In this document: positions 22,045 to 33,559 of the stretch, one piece after another
How the letters are laid out: every line of letters starts with the position of its first letter
Position numbering within the stretch: position 1 is the first letter of the stretch
From: Vesta saturnalis
Taxonomy: Eukaryota; Arthropoda; Insecta; Coleoptera; Lampyridae
Length of the DNA: 64,000 bases
NCBI GenBank assembly: GCA_036346205.1
Contig: JARFJB010001946.1
Coordinates: 248,001 to 312,000 of the forward strand
Direction of reading: 5' to 3'
Program-made: the position numbers and the translations under genes
Notes under the pieces: model-generated
The model's database searches: none
Told to the model about the DNA's origin: nothing
What the model saw: only the letters and a program-made list of their open reading frames with translations

Positions 22045-24561
22045 CCGTTAACCGGGGTGAAGTTGGACAAATTTTTTGGTTTTTGATATTTTTCTTACCT
22101 ACGTCGTAAAAATTATGAAAAAAATCATTAGGGATAACTTATACGAAGGTTGTCTAATATTTTAAAAAAAAGGTCACATTACCATTTTTTTTAAATATGG
22201 GTGTCCAACTCGCCCCGCAAAATGGGGTGAGGTTGGACATGGGTTTAAAAAGCTTTAAAATTAATTAAACAACGGTATATTGGCCAAGTTGGACACAAAT
22301 ATTGTTTTTAAAAACAATTTTAAACAGTTTTCGACCCAGGAAAAAAAATTAGCAAAAAAGCTTAATTTATTGATATAAACGTATAAAAATCATAAATAAA
22401 AAAACAAAACAAAAACACTTCTTAGGCCTTAAAAACTATTTAAATACAAAGCAAAAAATATAAAATTCTTACAAATGCATTTGTCTGAAACATCTGGGTG
22501 CACAAAAATGTTTCCTATCTTTTGTTCCTTAGGAAAGATACGGAATAATAGTCACTTGTAATGACTTTTCCTATTTTGCCAATAAACTTTACATTGCGTT
22601 TAGTCGCTTCGAAATTTATCAGCAAATATTGGCCTTCTTTCAAAAGTGTGCCAGAACTAAGAGGATCGGGATTTATTATATTTTTTTTAATATTTTTGAT
22701 ATTACAATCGTTATCACTACTTTCGTCTGTTTGTACATTATCAGTCTTTTCTTTGGTTGAACCATCTGATTCTGATTCGAAAATTTCGTCAAGGAGTTCT
22801 TCATCTTCGACTTCGCCGTCATCTACAGGAAACGGTACACTTTTGCCAGCTGCAACATTACTTCTTTTCCCCTTTGCTTTTTTGGTGTGGATGTAGATGC
22901 AATTTTGTTATCTTTAAAAAAATTCAGGAAGCTGTCAGTCCAGTGGTTCGAGATATTCTCTGCATCAGGTTGTACGGCGTAATCGGCTAACTTTTTTAGG
23001 ACTCGATCGCGGTCTGGAGGTATTATTCCACAACCCGAAAATCCAGATTTAACGTTCTCGGTGGAGCTTAGGTTAATTTTTTCGAAGGTCTGTTAGAGCA
23101 AACGGGGAAATTCGCTTTTCGGAAAAACCCCCCGGTTCTTCATTTTCCATTCTCGAAGGACGGACCGCCATACTGCCTTCGTGGGTCTGAAATACGACAC
23201 GTCGAGCGATAGGCAGAGTTGTGTCGCATTGGGAGGTAGGAGGATAAAACTTATGTTATTCGCTATACATTTGTTAATAACTGAAACGGAAACGTGACTG
23301 GATAAATGATCACCAATGAGAACTTTCTTTCCTTGAAGTTTTGAGAAATAAGGCATGGCTACCTTGAGGAACCAGTCCTCAAAACAAAATTGGTCAAACC
23401 AACCATTCTTACTTCTGTTGTATACCGCACCTGAGGGTCCATTCTCTATCCGTGTTGAGTATAAGTGCTGAGATTTGTAGACCACATAGGGCGGAGAAAC
23501 TTTTCCTGAACCTGACGCAGCGATCATAACCGAAACACTAATTTTCGAAGAATCCATTATTCTGTCGCAGTGTTTGCTTCCTCTTTTCGTAACAACAGTT
23601 ATTTTCCCCGGATCATCAGAAAAATTGGTCTAGTCATAATTCACTATGTTTTCTGCGGGAACATCTTCAATTGACTTGTAAAGTTCGTCAAAATAGGCGT
23701 TTATTACGTCAGATGTAACTTCTGCCCTTGCGCGTTTCATGTTTGAAATAATCTTACCGACAATTCTTTGTGCCTTTTCAAAAAACTTTTAATCTATTCC
23801 GGACCTGGAATGTTTTCTTTGAAAATCTTAATAAACTTTCCCTTTCGATCTAAGTAGGACTTGACAATGAATTTAATGTCTGTAAAACTAAGTGGAAAAT
23901 TCCATTTCGCTGCTTCCATAATCCCTTCACTTAAATAATTTTCTTCTATCGGAGATAAAATGGTTTGACCACCCTATTTATTTTTGCACTTAATGACTTT
24001 TACATAATTAAATATTGTTGACATTGGTATAGAATATTTTTCAGCAGCTTCTCGAACACTTAAATGCATCAATTTTACTTCCTCAACTGCCTTTTCCATA
24101 TCTTCCAGCTTATAAATACAATTTGGTTTAACGCCCCATTTCCTTTTATATGTGCTGTTCAACAACGCCCCTAAAATAGTTCATTTTTTAGTTTTTCACT
24201 CCTAACCAAAAAAGTTTCAAAGCCAGAAACTTAATTTTTTCTCGAGATGTTAACAACATAAGAATAATTTTAGGAAAAAATTGTGATCCTAGTCCCAAAC
24301 AGCACTTGGCTACAATAGCTATAAAACAGAAAACTTAAAAATCGTGAAATTTTACGCGAACTTTAACCAATTAAAAAGACCACTTACCGACAAGATATCT
24401 GCTTCCCTCGACCGCCAGAAAAAAATTAAACGTGTTGAAAAACGATTATAAGCGCTAAACGTATTCAAGGTCATACTTAAAAAGTATAGGAATTTTTTAT
24501 GTAAATACGCGCGCGTTTGTCCAACTTCGGACCGACTGTCCAACTTCACCCCGGTTGACGG
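22045..24561 (-). mobile_element. pogo/Tigger-like DNA transposon, full length with TIRs
   Basis: The ends are CCGTTAACCGGGGTGAAGTT at 22045 and its imperfect inverse at 24561 (CCGTCAACCGGGGTGAAGTT), about 25 bp of TIR, each flanked by TA (22043-22044 and 24562-24563), the pogo target duplication. Subterminal GTTGGACA words recur, and 22202-22240 forms a hairpin from the same words (GTCCAACTCGCCCC / GGGGTGAGGTTGGAC). It encodes one transposase on the minus strand. At ~2.5 kb the element is near the usual size, so this is a whole copy inactivated by point changes. Confidence 0.9.
22516..24165 (-). pseudogene. pogo-like transposase (psq-type HTH plus DDD domain)
   Basis: The N terminus at 24165 has a psq/CENP-B-type HTH ('MEKAVEEVKLMHLSVREAAE', 'YSIPMSTIFNYVK'). 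The catalytic domain keeps all three acidic residues in context: 'NIVNYD' followed by a stop in place of Glu (23630 area), 'VLIGDHLSSHVSVSV' and 'LSLDVSYFRPTKAVWR'. 'ILLPPNATQLC' corresponds to LPPNxTHLxQPLD. After a stop near 23093 the frame resumes with 'INLSSTENVKSGFSGCGIIP', a Ser/Asp/Glu-rich stretch and 'KEGQYLLINFEATKRN', the usual C-terminal tail of this group, ending near 22516. It has at least two nonsense changes and some frameshifts. The enzyme would cut and paste at TA; this copy is inactive. Confidence 0.85.
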
Positions 24562-25320
24562 TACAATAAATTTATTTTTTCTTGGGTTTTATGGGTATTA
24601 ATATTTTCATACTTTTCTCGTACTAATGGATATCAATAAATCCGTATAAAATATTTATATTTTGATACGAATTTTCTATTACATTCTTCAGGCTATACCT
24701 TGACCCTATAAAAATAATGATAGAATAAATATGTATTTTTTAAAAATAAACAAGTTTTGTTTGACAACTTTTGTCTAATAAACGCATAATTTTCCAAATA
24801 TACGCGAAAAAATGTATTTTTGCAATAATTAATGTTTATAACAAATTCCTGCAATATTTTTACAAAACTAATATACCAGTTATTATTTTTGCAAACTATT
24901 CCAGATTAAAAAAAACGATGGAAATGGATGCAGAATTAGCGGAGATACGTCGAATTTTTCACCGCGACGTGATTTTGAACTCGCAAGGTAAATTTTCCAC
25001 GCCGCGCGCCACTGGTGACTCATACTTTCATCCCGCGGTTACGGTCAACTGAAATTTCATTTTCACACATGTAAAACTTTCTTTCTCTTGTACGTGATGG
25101 TATCATGAAGTTCAAGTATCACACTATATTATCTGTAAATTCACAATTGTCGAGTTTAAAACAAAAAAGTTATCTCACCTTCTAATTGTGCAACGGGGAC
25201 TTTTTTTAAATACTCGAATTTCAAATTTGCAAACCCATATCTCCTTTTTGTGCAAAGATATTTGCAATAAACTCACCCTAAAAAAGACATACATTTTGGA
25301 ACTGACCAAATTAAATATAT
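24562..25320. other. Intron sequence, repeat-like but unassigned
   Basis: A short open stretch at 24917-25051 ('MEMDAELAEIRRIFHRD') has no family I recognise. It may belong to the older repeat interrupted by pogo. Confidence 0.4.
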
Positions 25321-25837
25321 ACACAGGGTCAAGTTCTATTGGAGCAGTAATAAAATAGGACTATTATGCGCCGTTAGAGGGCACTTTACCTAACATTCAA
25401 AATTTGTTTTGTTGATAACTTTTTTCTCTTGCCAAATATTAGAAAATATTATGTGCTCTTTATTCAAGCCGTAAAATGCAACCGTTTAGTCAGAAATCAC
25501 TATTAATGTGTTATTAAAATATCAAATGTTCCATTCGGTAATTAACCGAGTTGGCATGCTTCAAATAACTGTTATTAATACTCTTGATACGAATTGTCAC
25601 GAACATTGTTTAATCTTCGTATAAGTTTGATTTTTTACCATAATAATTTGGAAAATGGCTCAGCAGTACTCAAGTACTGAATACCCTGACATGCATTTTC
25701 GTTATGGACAAGCAAATGGTAATGCAGAAGCCGTAACTTGCAAATAAATGACAATCCTAAAAGAAACCTCCTTACAAACTGCTATAGCTCGTAGAATCTC
25801 CTCCCAGAGTTTCCTGATGGACTTTTAGAACACCCTG

Positions 25838-25846
<9 letters not shown>
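25321..25846 (+). mobile_element. Short DUF4817-type mariner-related remnant
   Basis: At 25656 'MAQQYSSTEYPDMHFRYGQA' and 'NGNAEAV' match the start of DUF4817 transposases (EYxDMxFxYGxANGNAxxA), then a stop follows. The left side has ACACAGGGT (25321) and the right ACACCCTGTATG (25829), suggesting short inverted ends as in CAGGGT-ended insect elements. Almost all of the transposase is missing. The boundaries are tentative. Confidence 0.5.

Positions 25847-25905
<59 letters not shown>
25842..25905. repeat. (TA)n microsatellite, ~32 units
   Basis: A pure TA run flanked by CCCTGTATG on the left and CATACAGGG read inversely on the right. The two adjoining elements thus meet at a TA array. Confidence 0.9.
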
Positions 25906-25908
<3 letters not shown>

Positions 25909-25913
25909 GGTGG

Positions 25914-26510
25914 GCAATTTCACACAGTCACTAACTTCGTAAATATCAAATTATTTACATTTGATAAAAAGTATTTTTAAGTAATTTTTTGTGCTCTTTT
26001 CAACTCTCTGATTAAAAACTCTCGCATTAAAAAAGCAAAAGAGCAGCGACAAGTAGTCATTTTTTAAATGGAACAATCTGAATTTTATTTTATAAATTGA
26101 AACCCTATAAAATTCTGAATATGGCACCATTTTTATTTTTTTTAAGCGATAAATAAGTGTTTTATGGACAATAAAAGTACAATTGATCGAAGCAAACATG
26201 ATAGCTGAGAGGGCGGAGCTAGCGCCCACTACGACAATTTCTTTTATTGTTTCTAACTAACTTATTTATCACTTTAAAATAAAAATAAAAATGGTGTCAT
26301 ATTCAGAATTTTAGAGGGTTTCAATTTATAAAATAAAATTCAGGTTGTTCCAATTAAAAAAATCACCCTACTTGTCGCTGCTCTTCTGTTTTTTTATGTG
26401 AGGGTTTTTAATCAGAGAGTTGAAAAGATCACAAAAAATTAGTTAGAAGTACTTATTATCAAATGTGAATATCTTGATATTAACAAAGTTAGCGGCTGTG
26501 TAATGCAAAT
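25914..26510. mobile_element. Fold-back (long inverted repeat) element, non-coding
   Basis: Arms 25914-26163 and 26256-26510 are reverse complements with small differences. Paired landmarks are 'tcacacagtcactaac'/'gttagcggctgtgt', 'caactctctgattaaaaac'/'gtttttaatcagagagttg', and 'gagcagcgacaagtag'/'ctacttgtcgctgctc'. A 92-bp centre separates them. There is no coding capacity, so this is a MITE/fold-back type needing an enzyme in trans. The left arm continues from CAGGGTGGGCAA next to the TA array. Confidence 0.85.
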
Positions 26511-26694
26511 AGTGTTGATGAAGAAGATATTATTTCTCTTGCTAAAATCCTCTAAACCGACGAAAAAAAGAATCAAATTGCACGATACATTTTGCCATTT
26601 TTTATAAATAATTACACTTTCTTGAAAACAAATTAATATTTTTTAACGGAAAAGTTATGTTTATTATATATTAATTAAGTTACGGATAATAAAA

Positions 26695-28790
26695 AGACAT
26701 CATAGCCCGATCAAAATAGACAAAAAAATAGTGGCGAATTTACAACAATTCGCATAAGTTGAAAATTGGCACAGGTTTTAAGTATACTATTACAAATAAA
26801 ATGTCAAAAATACCCACGGATCCTACGCCTGCTAAAAAATGTATTCAGTGACAAAGGTCAAAAAGACCGATTTTTCTAGTAAACGGCAAGAGTTATTATA
26901 AATATACCCCAGACAAAAGTTCTGGATCATGAAATTGCCCATATAAGTTGTTTTAATACTTTTTTCCCACGAATTACCATTCCTGAGATATCACCATTTC
27001 AACCATCGAAAATACTAAGATGCACGCTAACGCCGTCTAGATACATCATCACACGATAATGTAAGTAAATATTGGTTTGTGTAACTTAGACACACAAATT
27101 ATACGATTCGGAATGAATATACACTCAAAAGAAATTCAGTCCCGAATTTCATTCGCCCTATAACCTTGAACAACATCTGTCCTCTATTGTTCGGCGGAGG
27201 TGGTGGGGGAAATTAGAGTGAAGGGAGCTACGATCTGAGTACTTTTAGTATTGAAAATTCCTTTGCAGGAAATACACGTGATTATTGCTATTATTTCTTA
27301 TTACAATAATCATAAGAAAAACATTAAAGCTACACCACAACAACGTCGTCCAATTATAACAATATTTTCATTTTTAATCAATTTGTGACAGTTCCAACAA
27401 ACCAAGAACAATTTCTTGCAAGCACTCATTTCATTTCAATGTTATGTGAAAACATAACTTCGAACATGTTAGTGAACCGAACTGATAATGGCGCTGATAT
27501 CCTCATCATTGAAACAGCGATAGAACAATTCAATGCAACAAATAGAACTACCCTTGTTAGTGAAGATGTTGAAATAGCTGACTGACTGCACGCGTCTCAA
27601 TTGATAAGATTGTTTACTTTTAACTGGGAAGGCTCAACAACGAACAAACATATTTTCATGGAAAAGAGTATCTGATTATCCAAAATGTCAAAACGATACC
27701 CTATTTTTACGTGCAATATCTGGCTGCGATACCATATTGGCAATTTTCAAAAGGGGTAAAGCAACAGTATTTTAATTCGCGTGGGAAACGTAATGATTAA
27801 TTAAATCAAATAGATTGCGCAGAAGTATTTATCAAGTCAAGTGATTATCACAAACGAGATTCGCTTTCTTTTTGCTCAAAAAAAATTAATTGTATAGGCG
27901 AGTATGGGTATTTAAGGTTTGCAAAAAATACACGCAACAGTAAAAGAGTAAAACTATCTTGTCTCCCTCCAACATATACTATACTTCTGCTTATCAACAC
28001 TTATATCGAGTATACTATCAAGTTGATGTGTGGTTAGGCAGGCATCAACTGGACCAACTTTTAGCAATTGCAAAAAGGGTTGTAGTGCAAACTGTGGATG
28101 CAAAAAAGTCGAATTATTTTCTTCACCAGTATGTACCAATTATCAAGGTCAGTCTCGCTCCAATGTTGTATCAAATGCAACAGATGAGGATCATTATGAT
28201 ATTAATAAGGAGACCGCTGATGATCTTAGAACAATTTACAGATATCCAGCAAGAAGAAGAATAAAGTGAAGCAGACATTGATGTTGAAGTAGCATTTGAA
28301 AATTATAGTTCAGACTATAATTTTCCAGAAATCAACAATAATTGGTTCCACTTTGATCATTACTAGCATATTGTCTAATAATACAAAACCATAATAAATC
28401 GTAGGAAAACCACGTTAAAAAAAGCAAGAAGCACACTACCACACAGTTGGTGAGGAAATGTGTACATATTATGTAGGATATTTCTTCAACTTTTGCAATC
28501 GCGATACCTTGGAAGTGGTGTTTGGTACGAAAAAAAGTATTAGAATATTTTTTGTAGACAATTTCATAATCTACAACTTTTCCCTGGTCTACTTTCATTA
28601 TAACACTTGCCGCTTACAAGAAAATGCAAAAAAACAATTTTTTTGAGCTTTGGCATTGAATAAATTTTTTAGCAGAAGTAGAATCGGTGAGGATTTTTGA
28701 AATTTTCTTTGTAATAGTGCACCTAATACCTGTATCAATTTTCAACTCTACGCAAATTATGGTAATTTGAAATGTCTATTTTGACCGGAC
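26695..28790 (+). mobile_element. Inverted-repeat element carrying a CXC-domain gene remnant
   Basis: 26695-26910 and 28575-28790 are inverted copies. Matches include 'gatcaaaatagac'/'gtctattttgacc', 'gttgaaaattgg'/'caattttcaac', 'cctgctaaaaaatg' and 'acggcaagagttattat'. A single plus-strand coding remnant lies between them. The ~215-bp arms around one gene suggest a DNA transposon or a segmental inverted duplication. The family and target duplication are unresolved. Confidence 0.6.
27385..28264 (+). pseudogene. Insect repeat-encoded protein with nuclease-like and CXC-like parts
   Basis: 27385-27585 reads 'ILIIETAIEQFNATNRTTLV' then 'SEDVEIAD', like the GADxLII..A / DxD segment of a PIN/FEN-like domain seen in a large insect repeat family. 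Around 27715-27765 another frame gives 'ISGCDTILAIFKRGK', matching that family's GCDTTSAxxxxGK. 27955-28060 has 'LSPSNIYYTSAYQHLYRVYY' and 'QVDVWLG'. 28030-28150 has a Cys cluster, 'NCKKGCSANCGCKK', 'SPVCTNYQGQSRSN', resembling tesmin/TSO1 CXC units with some Cys lost. Frames change at least four times. The family's function is not established; it recurs in insect genomes as a repetitive gene. Confidence 0.6.
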
Positions 28791-28990
28791 TGTAATTACT
28801 GAAACTTTCAAGCATGTAGATGCTTTTTTCACGAGATGAAACATAATTGAAATTTTTTACAGTTTTTTGCAATTATTTAAACAAATTATTAACCGATTTC
28901 GATCTACCAGGTCTCAAATTGACCGTTTTAAGCCAGCTAGAAATTTAAAATCCCTATTGGATATAGTTTCCGAGATTTTTATTATTTTAT
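28790..28990 (+). repeat. Left part of split repeat, inverted match to 21540-21720
   Basis: It contains TTAACCGATTTCGATCTACC, 'aggtctcaaattgacc' and 'tatagtttccgag'. Its continuation is found beyond the piggyBac at 31732-31815. An open frame here (28867 on) is not supported as a gene. Confidence 0.7.
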
Positions 28991-29316
28991 TAAGTTATTG
29001 CACCATTTCATTGATTTATCAGATAGACAAATGCAGCTTCATGACTTCTCATGTTTTTCCACCCTCTATCAGATTACAAGACTGTCGTTACTCAGTCTTG
29101 TTTGGTCCTTTGACAACAAGTGCGGAGTCTCAGTCTAGAGTGCGACTATTTTTGTTCAGTGATTGCGGAGTATCAGTCCGCTGCGATTGTCTATTGTGTG
29201 TTTTTATTATTTCTCTTCAACTCGAAAAAGTTATTTTAGATTCAATATTTGAGGAAAAATTTAAGAATTTAAATCTTGTCTTATTTAAGCGTATTTTTTT
29301 TTGGGATGAGGATATT

Positions 29317-30016
29317 TGGCCCCTTACAATTAGCCCCCGGACATTTCGCCCCGACACAATTCGCCCCCAGACTTTTCGCCCCTTGTGACATTTCGCCCCT
29401 AAATGTTGATTACAATTTTTGAATATTTGTTTAAGCTTCTTCTAGATTAATTTCGATACCAACATTGACTAAAGTAATTAGAAAATGGACCTATATAGTT
29501 GGTAATATTCCAATATTATTATCTATACAATGCCAATTACAAAGTAATTGCGATGTGTAATGTGCAATTATGATAATAGCATTTTAATCATGCATTGTGC
29601 TTAAGGACCCATTAATTTCCAATATCAAAATCTATTAATGAGTGATTATCTTAATGATAACCACATGTGTATTGTGCAATTATAATTATAATAATTATGA
29701 TAATAATAGCAAATATTATCGATTATTTAAGAGGAACTGCCAACAATTTTTCATTTTAGTTTGTAACTGTTTGAAATAAATAAATAAATCTTTTATAGAT
29801 TAATGATCACGTGTGTTTATTATTCGATTAGCTATAATAATAACCTAATATCACAATTCATCATCACACCTATGGAATACGGTATGTAAAATATAATATA
29901 AGAGAAACTACAAATATGCCAAAAATTCAAGGTAACGTTGAAGGGCGAAGTGTCCCAGGGAGCGATCTGTCCGGAAGCGAATTGCGGGGGGCGAACTGTC
30001 CGGGGGCGAAATGTCC
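29317..30016. mobile_element. Nested non-coding element with GGGGCGAAATGTCC-repeat ends
   Basis: The left end carries about five copies of a ~15-17-bp word (ggacatttcgcccc, gacacaattcgcccc, agacttttcgcccc, tgacatttcgcccc). The right end carries the same word inverted (gggcgaagtgtcc, gagcgatctgtcc, gggcgaactgtcc, gggcgaaatgtcc). The ~550-bp AT-rich interior has no coding capacity. Ends built of tandem short motifs in inverse orientation resemble the MULE at 51941-53984, so this may be a MULE-type MITE. That assignment is inference. Confidence 0.7.
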
Positions 30017-30139
30017 TAAAACCATTTTTTTAACATTTTCTATAATATTTCATAAAATAATAATAAGTAAAATTGTCTTTCAGGGCTACGGCTGATCCAT
30101 AGAAACAACAATTACTCCAATGGTTCAATGAGCTTCAAG

Positions 30140-31480
30140 GCATCAGATGAAAGAGAACCAGAGTACAGTAGAAACATTTCAGCTTGTTTTTTCGGAAGAA
30201 GTTCTACTTGAAACTGTTAGATGAACCAACCTATGTATTGAAAGAGTTCGTCCAAACTATGGCCGTGTTCGCGATGCACGTGACATAAATGTAGTAGAAT
30301 TGAAAGCTTGTTTGGGACTTCTTTTTTTTGTGGTATTCATAAATCCTCCTCTGCTAATTTGCAAGATCCTTGGAGAACGGACGGCACTGGTGAAAGATTT
30401 TCAGGCGGACTCTAAACATGTGTAGATTTCGATTTCTTCTAAAGTGCATTCGTTTTGACGATATATGGCAAGGGACGACAGAACTCTCACTGATAAACTT
30501 GACCAATTCGATTTATTCTTGACACTTTTATTTCAAATTGTAAGACACATCATTGCCATTCAGAATCAGTAACAATCGACGAGATGCTGGACCCTTTTCG
30601 CGGATAATGCAGATTCCGCCAATACATTCCGTCAAAGCCGGCAAAGTAAGGCATAAACATTTTTGATTTATGTGATGCAAAAATGTGGTATACTTCTCAG
30701 TTGGAGGTATACTGTGGCACTCAAAATCCTGGGCCTTACGTGGTAGGGAATACTGCTCACGAGATTATAAGCGCTTAGTACAAAGTATATCAGGATCCGG
30801 AAGGAAGATAACTATGGACAACTGGTTTATGTCAATACCACTAACCCTTGATTTACTAAAAAATTGGCAGTGGTAGGGACAGCCAGGAAAAACAAAAGAG
30901 AGATTCTACAATTTATGACTATTATCCTCGATAGGCCTCTTCCTTCCAGCATATTTTCTTTTACTAAGAAACGTAGTCTTGTTTCATACAAGCCAAAAAA
31001 AGACAAGCTTGTGTTTGTTCCATCAACATTACACAAAGATGACAATGTTGATGAACCTCCAAAACCAGAAATGATAAAGTATTATAAGGTTACAAAATGC
31101 GGAGTATATAAGGTAGATGAAATGAAAAGCCTTTATTCTGTTGCCAGAATAATAAGACGATGGCCACTAGTGATTTTTTCAACGATTGCCAGCCTCAATA
31201 AAATTCCGTTTGGCCGAAATTTTAGAATTGCTTGTACGTCTAGAACAAAATGCAATAAATTCAGTGACTGGAACTAGGGGAAGATGCTTTCTATGTGATA
31301 GGAAAAAAAACCGTCTAATTCGGCCCGACTGTGTGCAATGCAAGCAGTTCATTTGTTTGCAACATAGAGCCGCTATGATTTGTCCTAACTGCTACAGTAA
31401 TGATGGTGGGCTCAGAATGAAACAATGTGAATTTGACATTTTCAGCATTTTAAAACTTAATTCGTTTAACTCGCCTTTTA
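30140..31480 (+). pseudogene. piggyBac-like transposase
   Basis: Frames in order: 'LVFSEEVLLETVR', 'VVELKACLGLLFF' (30290), 'RFRFLLKCIRFDD' (30422, first conserved Asp), 'TIDEMLDPFRG' then a stop and 'RFRQYIPSKPA' (30575-30640, second Asp), 'VYCGTQNPGPYVVGNTAHE', 'ITMDNWFMSIPLTLDLLK' (30808, third Asp block), 'VVGTARKNKREI', 'SLVSYKPKKDKLVFVPSTLH' and 'KCGVYKVDEMKSLYSVAR'. The C terminus has a Cys/His cluster (CFLC..., C-x2-C, CLQH, CPNC at 31285-31395), as in the PHD/RING-like tail of piggyBac. The three Asp are all present. At least four frameshifts and a stop make it inactive. Confidence 0.85.
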
Positions 31481-31734
31481 AATATTAAGATATAAAATAC
31501 TTTTTTTACTAATATATCATTTATTACATTTTTCTTTTTTTAAATAAAAATTAATAAAATTAGTTGATTATTTTATTGTAAACCTATTTGAAAGGTGTTT
31601 TTATAAGAAACTTGAAGGAAAATTGAAAAAAAAAAGGTATTTCTACTATTTCGCGCATGCAAATATTAGCCGCGGACTCTCAGTCCGCTGCGACAATTCG
31701 TGTTTGCTTAGGGTTGCGACTACCGCCGGGTTAA

Positions 31735-33515
31735 AGAATATTCCCAATTGTTAAAATGGGATCCACTCGAATGTCAAAAGCAACCAATTTTTCCACACGG
31801 CTCTTAATTAAGACATGCACTTTTACTAATTTCATTGGGCCATTGTGAAAGCTGTTCTGTCTTTTACATATAATTTATAAAAATATTCACCGTATTATCT
31901 TCCCAAATATTTCTCGTACTATGCTTATTATTGTTATCTCGAATGATAAGCATAGCACTAGTTATATTATCCCCGATTATACCCAACTCCGTGCTGCTAA
32001 AGTTTTTAATTATTTTTTTTATGTCAAAAGTAGCTTTATCGATTTGATTTAGTTGTTAATTATGTGTGCTATTAAAATTTTAATTTGGGAGTAAGAGAGC
32101 AAATAAATGTGCATTTACATCTTTTTTCCGTGGTTTTTGAAAGTCAATCTGTAAGTTATCAATCAAATATCAATCATCTACATGTGTTCAACCTAACAGA
32201 TACTCAGTGAACCCATCCATCATGTATTAAAAAATACGCCAAAAATAAAAAAAATCACACACAGACTTCCTTCTTTTTTTAAGGAAAAGTTAGCAAAAAC
32301 GAATAATATATCACTGGAAGTAAAAGCTGTCAGATTCACTTGTTTTACATCCATAACATTACAATTGAATTAGTCACACTGCATTTATAACCGGTCTCAT
32401 TCATATCACTTTGTTCACCTTTAGATATTCATTAACCTTATGAATTTGTCTCTCTTTATCAAAATAGGCGTTCTGTGGAAGGCTGAACTAATTTGTGTTT
32501 GTAAAAATGTCAAAACTTGTAAATGAAAAATGTTTTAGGATATACAAGGTTCTGTGTTATTTAATTTTTCATCTGAACAGGTATAAAGTTGATGCCGTCT
32601 AAATATGAATGGTATATGTATGGCCATAAATTTTGTTAGATATCTTGTTTTACAATTTGTACAATTTCTTTATAGATAACTATGTTAAACTATTGTGTCT
32701 ATGTGATTATGTCATTTATTAAAAAAAAAAGTATATTAAGTTATTTGACACTAAACAAGTTTATGACCATTTTTAATGTTAAAATTTGTCACCTTAAATT
32801 GGTAGGCATGTAGAGCATTACCAGTTACATGGGAATGGTATGTTAAACTTTAAGTAAAAAATTATTCTACATTTTTTAAGTAATGTATTTTGTCATTTCT
32901 GTCTACATCAAATATTTTGCGCTAATGACTTTGGAATTTTCTATGTAGTTTCTGTATATGAAAAATAGCTTCATCATTTGTAATCTAATTACCATAATCT
33001 TTATTTAAATAAAGTTATTGTGTAACAAGTTGGAAAAACCTAGCAACTACAATGTGTGAAGTAATTCAATTGCTATGTATTACCTTCATAATGTAATTTA
33101 TCTGTTATGTATTGTAGTAAAATATACCGCAAATAAAAACACCAATGTGTTATTAGATTGAGGCTGTTTATAATTTTCTTTGCTGTACATTTCAAAGTGC
33201 CTTGCGCATTAGAAGAGCTATTAAGTGTGCGCTGTTGATATAAATTACATAAAGCTAAAAAAATTTCATTTTATATTTATTCTCTCATTATAGTATTACG
33301 TGCGTAGAGTTGTAAGAGCAAATTACACATAAGTCAAAAAACGTTATACACAAAGTGACTTTTTAATCCAAACTCTTTAAATGATAATTGATTTAATTTA
33401 TATGAGCTTCTTGAGAAAAATTGATACAAAAAAACAACTGCCACTTTTGTGCTAGAATGGTTCATCCCAAAATAATATGTTATTATTCTAGCTATAATTC
33501 CTCATTTACTGTTGC
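31735..33515. other. Split-repeat continuation, then AT-rich intron
   Basis: 31732-31815 continues the repeat interrupted by the piggyBac. The rest, to 33515, is very AT-rich with no element or gene recognised. Confidence 0.5.
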
Positions 33516-33559
33516 TTAAGGGGGCGGCTGGTCGCTCCCAAATCTTATTGAAAATCACC

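Larger units (their letters stand above)
28994..31730 (+). mobile_element. piggyBac-like transposon
   Basis: The right end ...CTACCGCCGGG abuts TTAA (31731-31734), the obligatory piggyBac target. A TTAA at 28990-28993 is the best left site, although the terminal CCC is not visible there, so the left TIR is decayed or elsewhere. Subterminal palindromic words recur at both sides: GCGGACTCTCAGTCCGC at 31675 and GCGGAGTATCAGTCCGC at 29166, plus a degenerate copy at 29131. The transposase lies on the plus strand. A second element (29317-30016) is nested in its 5' untranslated part. Confidence 0.75.

Noticed and set aside
22561..22896. Ser-rich plus-strand open frame
   Set aside because: Antisense of the acidic C-terminal part of the pogo transposase.
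28867..29388. 173-codon plus-strand open frame
   Set aside because: It spans a repeat, the piggyBac left end and the motif array of the nested element; the 'SPRTFRPDTIRPQTFRP' tail is simply the translated motif repeat.
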